Part shown: piece after piece, positions 1 to 5,900 of the stretch
How positions within the stretch are numbered: position 1 is the stretch's first letter
Layout: every line of letters starts with the position of its first letter
Origin: an uncultured Blautia sp.
Lineage (GTDB): Bacteria > Bacillota > Clostridia > Lachnospirales > Lachnospiraceae
DNA length: 7,110 nucleotides
NCBI GenBank assembly: GCA_934394595.1
Contig: CAKRRX010000127.1
Span: forward strand, 1 to 7,110
Direction of reading: 5' to 3'
Notes under the pieces: model-generated
Database searches by the model: none
Told to the model about the DNA's origin: nothing
What the model saw: the letters and a program-made list of their open reading frames with translations, nothing else
Program-made: the position numbers and the translations under genes

Positions 1-500
1 GCAAGCGCAGGTACCTTTGTATCAATCCCCTGACAGATGTAGTAAAAACAGGAATATACTACATAGGAATCGTCATCAAGCCCCTTTTTCGTGTAGATAT
101 CACCAGCTTCATACCCTTCAATGTACTTAGCATTGGTAATCTTAGACTCGTCTGCCGGTGCAAGATTATCTACCAATGTACGCAGTGTGGTAATATCTTT
201 ATCCCCCAGAGCTGTGTAATAGCTCTTGATCAATGAAGTAATCTCTTCATTAGCTTTTTCCATGGGATTGGCGTCTTTCTTCCCGTCAGTCTCCCCATCA
301 TTTGCCGGAGAAGAAGGAACATTTCCCTGGTCGTTGTCTGCTGTTACCTGCTCATCGGCTGTATCCTTGCTGGAATCGCCCTTCCCGCTTCCCATAAATG
401 CACGGATACCGAAAAACAGGACAACCACGATTAACAGAATCGCTCCGCCAAGCATAAAATAGCGAAGGTTATCTGATAACCATTCTCTGAAATTATCCAA
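1..500 (-). CDS. Single-pass membrane protein, N-terminal part (C-terminus beyond window)
   Basis: This is the first 166 codons of a protein that continues past position 1. Translation from a TTG at 500-498 begins LDNFREWLSDNLRYF. It then has one hydrophobic span at about residues 14-36 (FMLGGAILLIVVVLFFGIRAF) and a low-complexity Ser/Asp/Gly/Asn linker at about residues 37-80. A folded external part follows (EEITSLIKSYYTALGDKD, later YVVYSCFYYICQGID). The 'LIKSYYTALGDKDITTLRTLV' pattern resembles NTF2-like lipoproteins and membrane proteins of Firmicutes; that fold is inference. The predicted topology is a short cytoplasmic N-terminus with the bulk outside. TTG is chosen because a perfect AAGGAGG lies 8 nt upstream; the next in-frame ATG (residue 16) is inside the membrane span. 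It sits 52 nt downstream of tRNA-Arg on the same strand, with no convincing terminator between them, so cotranscription is likely. Function not recognised. Confidence 0.82.
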   Translation of the reverse strand, partial: MDNFREWLSDNLRYFMLGGAILLIVVVLFFGIRAFMGSGKGDSSKDTADEQVTADNDQGNVPSSPANDGETDGKKDANPMEKANEEITSLIKSYYTALGDKDITTLRTLVDNLAPADESKITNAKYIEGYEAGDIYTKKGLDDDSYVVYSCFYYICQGIDTKVPAL

Positions 501-508
501 GTTCTTGT

Positions 509-515
509 CCTCCTT
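509..515 (-). promoter_or_regulatory. Ribosome binding site that fixes a TTG start
   Basis: On the minus strand AAGGAGG is followed by 8 nt (ACAAGAAC) and then TTG. The match to the anti-Shine-Dalgarno sequence is complete and the spacing is ideal. This supports TTG at 500 rather than the ATG 15 codons further in. Confidence 0.8.
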
Positions 516-528
516 AATACAACGCACC

Positions 529-546
529 GGAACGCCCGATCGTTCC
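529..546 (-). other. Short hairpin between tRNA-Arg and the downstream gene
   Basis: GGAACG and CGTTCC form a 6-bp stem with a 6-nt loop, 6 nt past the tRNA 3' end. No T-tract follows, so it is not a convincing terminator. It could guide tRNA 3' processing or separate tRNA from mRNA; both are inference. Confidence 0.35.
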
Positions 547-552
547 AGGCAA

Positions 553-624
553 TACGCCTGAAGGGAATCGAACCCCCGCACATGGTACCGGAAACCACTG
601 CTCTATCCACTGAGCTACAGGCGC
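553..624 (-). tRNA. tRNA-Arg (anticodon CCG)
   Basis: The minus strand folds into a full cloverleaf of 72 nt. The acceptor stem GCGCCTG pairs with CAGGCGT, with a terminal G-U pair, and A is the discriminator at 553. The D stem is GCTC/GAGC with loop AGTGGATA. The anticodon stem GTGGT/ACCAT encloses loop TTCCGGT, giving anticodon CCG at 591-589, which reads CGG (Arg). A 4-nt variable loop follows. The T arm has a GGGGG/CCCTT stem with two G-U pairs and loop TTCGATT. CCA is not encoded: TTG follows the discriminator, so CCA must be added after transcription. A good promoter lies about 140 nt upstream, and a protein gene follows 52 nt downstream on the same strand. Confidence 0.96.
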
Positions 625-896
625 ATATTCGAAGACTCATTTTCTGCACGGACCAGTGTGGTCGCAGAATTCATGGTCTTGCAGGCTTTTCAGCCTAATG
701 AGTTGTTTTTGGATGTTGTTGAATTATCAATGTACAACTTGTAATTTATATGAATTTCAACAGTACTCAGTATACCATAATTTCCTATGAATGTAAAGTT
801 TTTTCTTTTGCAGGTACTGTTTACACCATATCTGCATTTCTTTTGGAAACAGTAATTCTGTATTATATACTTTTAAAGTCTTCTTTTAATGTCCGT
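625..896 (-). other. Intergenic region with the tRNA promoter and a structured leader
   Basis: I find no credible gene here. From the inferred transcription start near 762 to the tRNA, the leader is about 138 nt. It holds three possible hairpins. At 718-761, GTTGAA/TTCAAC encloses an inner TACA/TGTA. At 683-696, AGGCT/AGCCT has a GAAA tetraloop on the minus strand. At 644-667, CTGC-GACCA pairs with TGGTC-GCAG around a 3-nt loop, with a 3-nt bulge (9 bp). None is followed by a T-tract. The part above 797 is AT-rich with nothing further I can support. Confidence 0.45.
769..797 (-). promoter_or_regulatory. Sigma-A promoter for tRNA-Arg and the downstream gene
   Basis: On the minus strand TTTACA (797-792) is followed by exactly 17 nt and then TATACT (774-769). 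A TG one base before the -10 gives an extended element (ATGGTATACT). The -35 and -10 each miss consensus by one base. Transcription would start near 762, upstream of the tRNA. Confidence 0.72.
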
Positions 897-898
897 TT

Positions 899-940
899 AG
901 AAAAAATGACAGCTATGTTCCATACATAGCCGCCATTTTT
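899..940 (-). terminator. Intrinsic terminator of the zinc-ribbon membrane protein gene
   Basis: Positions 940-924 and 918-902 pair as a 17-bp stem with a 5-nt loop. The core is GGCTATGT/ACATAGCT and the base is A-T. In minus-strand RNA the pairs at 909/933 and 911/931 are G-U, whereas in plus-strand RNA they would be A-C mismatches. A run of six T on the minus strand ends the structure. The hairpin begins 28 nt past the TGA at 971-969, so it serves that gene. Confidence 0.9.
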
Positions 941-968
941 CAGGTAATATTTAACTGTTCAAAGAAGT

Positions 969-2627
969 TCAGTCAAATTTTTCTTCATATGTGTAGTTGT
1001 CCAGGTTTGCAGTAACCGTCTTATATTTTAAGGTATCAAGATCTGCATAGCCATGGTAATAATAATATCCATCTACAGATATTGTATCATCTGGTGTTGC
1101 AATCGCAGACATATCCAGGGAACAGGTACCATCTTCCATGATGATAATATTGCTGAAACGGGAATAGTAATAATATTCATAAGGTTTTCCATCTGCCTCT
1201 ACAGATACCTTATATACTAAAAACAGTTTATTATATGTAGATTCACCACTCCAGTAATCATAAGTATCTGCACCGTCTTTTACATAAAGGAAGTATTCTC
1301 CTTCCAATGAAATTCCCACCAGTCTTTCCTCATCAGACCAGTTATTGGCTGCATAAGCATTCAACTTATCCTGTGCATTCTGATCCATCTTGTCAAGCAT
1401 ATCCTGTGGGATCTCGCTTAACTGATCTGCATATTTCGGCACATTTTCCACAGTATATTCTTTTGAGGTAACTGTAAGGTTCTTGCCTTCATATGCACAC
1501 AGTTCTGCCGGATCTTCGTCGTAATATCCTTTTACAGTAACTGTGACAGTGTCACCGAGCTTCAGCTTTTCATATTTATCTGCTTCAAACTCCAGATCCT
1601 CTATACCGGTATTATTGGTGATATTGATGGTGGTATCTGGAGAGGTTCCGCTGAAGGATACGATGATGTGTTCAAATGGATCGTAGTCTTCCATTTCATC
1701 CAGACCTTCTACCGTATACTCTTTTGTCACTGCTGAAGGTGCTACTCCCCAGTCACGGATGCAGTTTTCACGGAATGTGTCTTCATCGCCTGCAGTATTA
1801 GCCACACTTACCGTAACCTTGTCACCATTGGAAAGTCCATCTCGCTTGTCCAGTTCGAAATCCAGATACGGAGTCTCATAGTTATACTCACTGTTATTCT
1901 GGATCTCTGCAGTTCCATTTGGAGCATATCCGCTGAATTTTACCTCAACATCCTCAAAAGGATCAAACTCCTGGATCTTTGCCAGCCCTTCTACATCTTT
2001 TTTCATTTCCTTGCAGCTGAAGCTTACCTTAAAATCTTTTTCGATCTGTTCCATCTGATCTTTATTATTGTTCCACTCAAAAACAATCTCATCTCCATTG
2101 GAAAGATCCGTTGTTTTGTCCAGGCTTCCCTGGAAAGTAGAATCCATCATACTGTAAAGGTCTGACAGCTTCTTCCACTTCTTGGAGCCACTGGTAAGGG
2201 AATTCAGAAGATAATAAGGATCTGCCGCATCCTCATCCTTCACCCCAATGGTTTCTGCCAGTTTCATAAACAGGCCATTGGAATCAAAACTATAGGAAGC
2301 AGTTCCCACAGTGTCTGTACCTGCCACGGAAATACTCAGGTAATCATTCAGATCCACTTTTGTCTTTCCACAGCCTGCAACCTTAAAAATCACCACAAGC
2401 AGTACGATCAGTGCCACAATTCCGATTCCTGCTTTTCCGGCTGCAGGGGGAATATTCATTTGGGGTTTCTCACTTCCTGCTCTTTCAACATGATTGACTG
2501 CTGCAGTGCTTTCTGTTTTTACAGGTTCCGCTTCAGGTGCCTGCGTAACTTCCATCTTCGATCCGCAGCTGACGCAAAATCTGGCATCATCCTGATTCTG
2601 CTGACCACAGTTTGGACAAAACTTCAT
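969..2627 (-). CDS. Zinc-ribbon single-pass membrane protein with repeated external modules (TcaA/YvbJ-like architecture)
   Basis: This is a complete 552-residue protein. An N-terminal zinc ribbon (CPNC at 4-7, CVSC at 18-21) is followed by an acidic/Pro linker, one membrane span at about 67-84 (GIGIVALIVLLVVIFKVAG), and a large external part. Outside, a module recurs about three times. The clear copies start at about 219 (EFDPFEDVEVKFSGYAPNG) and 312 (EDYDPFEHIIVSFSGTSP). Each ends in a 'LsnGDkVtVtV' strand and a 'KEYTVE' linker. A divergent copy lies at about 90-205 (YLSISVAGTDTVGTAS ... LSNGDEIVFEW). The C-terminal domain, about 398-552, is Tyr-rich (YEYYYYS, DGYYYYHGY). The order zinc ribbon, one span, tandem beta modules matches the architecture of staphylococcal TcaA and Bacillus YvbJ; orthology is not shown. 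The zinc ribbon should face the cytoplasm. ATG at 2627 has AAGGAGG 10 nt upstream. It has its own promoter and terminator, so it is probably monocistronic. A role in envelope sensing or adhesion is inference. Confidence 0.93.
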   Translation of the reverse strand: MKFCPNCGQQNQDDARFCVSCGSKMEVTQAPEAEPVKTESTAAVNHVERAGSEKPQMNIPPAAGKAGIGIVALIVLLVVIFKVAGCGKTKVDLNDYLSISVAGTDTVGTASYSFDSNGLFMKLAETIGVKDEDAADPYYLLNSLTSGSKKWKKLSDLYSMMDSTFQGSLDKTTDLSNGDEIVFEWNNNKDQMEQIEKDFKVSFSCKEMKKDVEGLAKIQEFDPFEDVEVKFSGYAPNGTAEIQNNSEYNYETPYLDFELDKRDGLSNGDKVTVSVANTAGDEDTFRENCIRDWGVAPSAVTKEYTVEGLDEMEDYDPFEHIIVSFSGTSPDTTINITNNTGIEDLEFEADKYEKLKLGDTVTVTVKGYYDEDPAELCAYEGKNLTVTSKEYTVENVPKYADQLSEIPQDMLDKMDQNAQDKLNAYAANNWSDEERLVGISLEGEYFLYVKDGADTYDYWSGESTYNKLFLVYKVSVEADGKPYEYYYYSRFSNIIIMEDGTCSLDMSAIATPDDTISVDGYYYYHGYADLDTLKYKTVTANLDNYTYEEKFD

Positions 2628-2637
2628 AATAGATCTC

Positions 2638-2644
2638 CCTCCTT
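2638..2644 (-). promoter_or_regulatory. Ribosome binding site of the zinc-ribbon gene
   Basis: AAGGAGG lies 10 nt before the ATG at 2627, and a G-rich extension (GAG) partly fills the gap. It is 9 nt below the base of the hairpin at 2654-2687, close enough for that structure to affect ribosome access. Confidence 0.75.
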
Positions 2645-2653
2645 AATCTTCGA

Positions 2654-2687
2654 GAATTGCGGGAGCAGCTTCGCTGCGAAGCAATTC
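2654..2687 (-). repeat. Palindrome A in the zinc-ribbon gene leader
   Basis: GAATTGC and GCAATTC form a 7-bp outer stem. An inner GCAGC/GCTGC stem (2665-2669 with 2673-2677) has a 3-nt loop, and an asymmetric 4/3-nt internal loop joins the two. An alternative inner pairing, GCTTC with GAAGC, is also possible and excludes the first. No T-tract follows. With palindrome B it resembles an intergenic palindromic repeat unit, which a genome search would have to confirm. Confidence 0.6.
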
Positions 2688-2690
2688 GTG

Positions 2691-2736
2691 GATATCAAGT
2701 TAGGGGCAAAATACCTTTTGACCCTAACAGCATATC
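2691..2736 (-). repeat. Palindrome B, long interrupted hairpin at the start of the same leader
   Basis: Nested arms pair in register: GATAT (2691-2695) with ATATC (2732-2736), GTTAGGG (2699-2705) with CCCTAAC (2722-2728), and CAAAA (2707-2711) with TTTTG (2716-2720). The loop is 4 nt. This gives 17 bp, broken by one symmetric 3-nt internal loop and one single mismatch. It begins just below the -10 element at 2740-2745, so it would form the 5' end of the transcript. Confidence 0.65.
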
Positions 2737-2739
2737 ATT

Positions 2740-2768
2740 AATTTAACATGTTTTTCGTGAATTTTCAA
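2740..2768 (-). promoter_or_regulatory. Probable sigma-A promoter of the zinc-ribbon gene
   Basis: On the minus strand TTGAAA (2768-2763), a 17-nt spacer and TAAATT (2745-2740) are present. TGT directly precedes the -10, giving an extended -10. Transcription would start near 2733, leaving a leader of about 105 nt that includes both palindromes. Confidence 0.6.
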
Positions 2769-2848
2769 CAAATAGCGGATTTATTTTCTCTTTTTTCTAT
2801 CATTTTTTCTTAAATATACTGTTTGACATCCATGCAGCTCTTTTTTGC
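2769..2848. other. AT-rich spacer, nothing further identified
   Basis: This short stretch between the promoter above and the terminator of the surface protein gene is very AT-rich with T-runs. I see no gene, RNA or convincing extra promoter. Confidence 0.4.
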
Positions 2849-2879
2849 AAAAAAAGAAGACCATCTCTGATCTTCTTTT
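2849..2879 (-). terminator. Intrinsic terminator of the surface protein gene
   Basis: AAAAGAAGA and TCTTCTTTT (2879-2871 with 2860-2852) form a 9-bp stem with a 10-nt loop. On the minus strand the 3' arm runs into seven T in a row (2855-2849). The stem is AT-rich and weak alone but sits just beyond a strong GC-rich hairpin. On the plus strand the T-tract is only four long, and no plus-strand gene needs it. Confidence 0.7.
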
Positions 2880-2890
2880 CATCTTCCTTT

Positions 2891-2921
2891 TGCAAACACC
2901 CCTTTTTCCGGGGTGTTTGCA
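2891..2921 (-). terminator. Strong hairpin after the surface protein gene
   Basis: TGCAAACACCCC and GGGGTGTTTGCA form a perfect 12-bp stem with a 7-nt loop, 40 nt past the stop codon. A-rich, not T-rich, sequence follows on the minus strand, so alone it is a poor intrinsic terminator. It may protect the mRNA 3' end or act with the T-tract hairpin at 2849-2879. Confidence 0.6.
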
Positions 2922-2961
2922 GGGAAATAAAACAATACGTTCCCTTAATAGCTATTTCTTT

Positions 2962-5900
2962 TTATTTGATTACTTTTACTTTGATCTTTACTGTCTTTTT
3001 ACCAGATTTTACGGTAATGGTTGCAGTGCCTTTCTTCTTTGCTGTGATCACACCTTTTTTGCTGACAGTGGCTACTTTTTTATTGGAAGAAGAATAGGTG
3101 ATCCCCTGCTTGCTGGTCACAGGTGCAACCGTCGCTTTCAGTGAGATTTTCTTCTTTACCTTAAGGCTGATGCTCTTAGGCATCTTCTTTCCGGTGGATT
3201 TGTTTACCACGGAAAGTGATGTGGTTGCAACATTCTTCTTCTGCACTTTTACCTTGAACTTTGCAGACAGACCGCTGGCAAGTTTTACCGTAATGGTTGT
3301 AGTTCCGGTTTTTTTCAATGCGCTGACCTTACCAGTTTTCGATACAGTTGCAATCTTTTTGTTGCTGCTGGTCCAGGAAACCACTTTATCCCCTTTTGCA
3401 AGGCCTGTGGCTTTTACCTGGAAGGTCTGTTTCATCTTCATTGGAAGTGTTTTATTCACCGGCACATTCAACGTAACTGTTGCTTTTATTTTTCCAATAG
3501 ACGCTGTTTCTTTTGCACCGCCGCAAACCAGACAGCTTCGCTCTTTTGTACCCTCAGAAACGGCTGTGGCCTCTTTAGTGATCTTCCAGTCGCTCATCTT
3601 ATGACCGGTTGCAGGAAGGATCTGTGTCTCTTTTACGGTACAGCCAGGTCTTGTACAGTGGCGTTCCTTGCTTCCGCTTACTGTACAGGTGGGGTTCTTG
3701 GTAGTCCATGCGCTCATAGTATGGCCCAGAGCCTTCAGAACCTCTGTTTCTTTTGCACCACAGCCTTCTCTTGTACAATGGCGTTCCTTGCTTCCGTTTG
3801 CTGTACAGGTGGGGTTGTTGGTGGTCCACTCACTCCAAGTGTGGGTAAGAGCCGGCAATGTTTTGCTGTCTGTATCCTGGCAAACGGTACATCTGTAAAC
3901 GATGGCACCATCCTCTGTGCAGGTTGCTTCTTTAGAAGCAGCTTCGTCCTTCTGATAATTATGTGCCTTTGGTGAAATGGACTGGGTTTCTTTTGTTTTA
4001 CAGATAGTACAGGTTCTGGTATAGACACCCAGCTTGGTACAGGTTGGCTCCAGAGTAACACTTCCCTGATCAAACTGATGCTCTGTGCATACCGGCTGAA
4101 CGATCACATCACTTAAAGAAGCGATGGTAAATGTGATCATCTGGCCTTCTCTAGTATAGGAAAGCTCTTCTACTTCACCGTTGTGATTGTGTAACAGCAC
4201 AATTTTCTGATCCCTGTACTGCTCCGGAAGTTCCATCTGCATCTGGATCGGTGCTGCAGGCTGTACATTCTTTGTTTCTTCTGTAATTGGCTCCTGTGTA
4301 TTTTTGTCCACAACAGACAGGATAATGTCTACTGCAAGCACATTGTCTCCATACTGCTCTTTATAGCTGTTGCGAATTTCTTCGCTTACATCATTTATGG
4401 TAATCTTCGCTGCGATTTCTTTTCCTTCTGCTTCAGAAAGATCCTTGTTCACTGCTGCAGTCAGAGCTGCACCTTTGACATTTTCGCTGACTGAAATACC
4501 TTCTGTGTTCTGGTTTTCCACTAAGGTAGCAGCCACGGTAGTATGCTCAAGTACCTTTTCCTCTACCTTGCTGATCATCTCCAGCGCAGATTCATCCTTT
4601 AACAGCTCTTTGTTTTCAACACCGGTGAGGTCTTCCACAACACGGCTGATCTTTTCTGCTTTTTCCTCCTCCGCTGTGCTTCCCTCGATCTCATCCAGTG
4701 CTTCCTGTGTCTTTTTCAACATTTCGGCAGTTGCCTGTAAAGGAAGTATCTTTATCACTTTTTCTTTTCCACAGGTCTCACAGATCTGATATTCTTTTCC
4801 ATTTTCAGATTCTGTAGATTCTACGATCTGTGTGCTGCCCCAGGTATGTCCGGTTGCAGGTAAAATCTCACTTTTCTGTTCCTGGCACTGTTCACAGATC
4901 CTGGTTCTGAAACCATCCTGCTCACAGGTAGGAGAAACCTCTTTCCACTGGCTCCAGCTGTGAACACAGCCATCTCCATTGATGGTGACCTGAACCTGGG
5001 ATGCTTCTGCCTGGATACGGATATAATAGTTTTCCCCTTCCTCGAGATAGCACTTTCCATTCCAGTATGGGATTTCCTTGCCATGTTCTGTCAGGATCGC
5101 ATTCTTAATTGCTCCACCGGTTACCTGAAGCCGGTAGATTCCGGTAGACTCCGGAACATACCCAAGGGCAATGGTATCTCCCGGTACAGCATCTGAAAGA
5201 GTCTTTGTTTCGGAGGTATGGATACTCTCCAGATTGCTCCACTTTCCACTTCGAAGGGTAAAGGATGTGGTGTATTTTCCCACTGATACGGATACTCTGC
5301 GGGTGTTTCCATCCACATAGGTGATTCCATCAAACCGGATTTCTCTTCCTGAGGAATCTTTTTGTCCATACTGGAACTTTTCTGTGGAACCGTCTTTATA
5401 GGAGGCTTCCACAACCAGTCCTTTTAAAGACACCGCCTCTGTTTCAAATGGCATACAGATTGTATTTTCCGGAGCAGAAACCACTTTCAGGCCATTCATC
5501 TCTTTCTCTTTTTTACAGATGGAAAAGCTTCCATCCTCCTGTTCCTTTATTCTGTACTTGGAAATCACATAAGTTTTCCCTTTTTCCAGAACAACGGAAA
5601 ATGCGCTTGTCCCTTCCTCGGAACTATATTTTGCATTCCTGCTGGAAAAATAACCGCCATAGCTTCCCTGTGGAAGTCCTATCCTAAGTCCAACATTATC
5701 TGTACAGGAAAGGATATATTCTCCGGTCTCTGAAGGAACAAAAGTATAGTGTTCATAAATGGTTTTGAACGTATATTTCTTATTTGCTTCCATCTTTCTC
5801 AGGGAATTCACTCCCTTTACCGGTACAGTAAGCTTGTAGGTCTTATCAGAAGCATTCACAGTCAGTGTGTATTTAAAATCGTTCTCTATGGAATCTGTCT

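Noticed and set aside
553..624. tRNA-Arg as an integration (att) site of a mobile element
   Set aside because: No integrase, no repeat of the tRNA 3' end and no phage-like genes in the window.
431..649. Minus-strand open frame of 72 codons across the tRNA
   Set aside because: It is the translation of the tRNA-Arg and its flanks (CSSVDRAVVSGTMCGGSIPF is typical of tRNA shadows) and overlaps the true start at 500 in another frame.
757..837. Minus-strand 26-codon open frame starting ATG at 837
   Set aside because: It has no ribosome site and lies across the tRNA promoter.
862..867. Perfect TATAAT on the minus strand
   Set aside because: The hexamer 17 nt upstream (ATTAAA) is a poor -35, and a far better promoter lies at 769-797.
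2691..2736. Intrinsic terminator
   Set aside because: No T-tract on either strand, and its place right after a promoter does not fit termination of a gene.
2823..2828. Perfect TTGACA on the plus strand
   Set aside because: No -10 at 16-18 nt, and no plus-strand gene follows.
3098..3975. Overlapping plus-strand open frames of 76-168 codons opposite the surface gene
   Set aside because: They are antisense shadows of the BIG2 and Cys repeats, hydrophobic only because Lys codons read as Phe/Leu on the other strand, without ribosome sites.
3604..4089. CRISPR-like array
   Set aside because: The repeats are coding, in frame with a 120-bp period, and have no short identical repeat/spacer structure.
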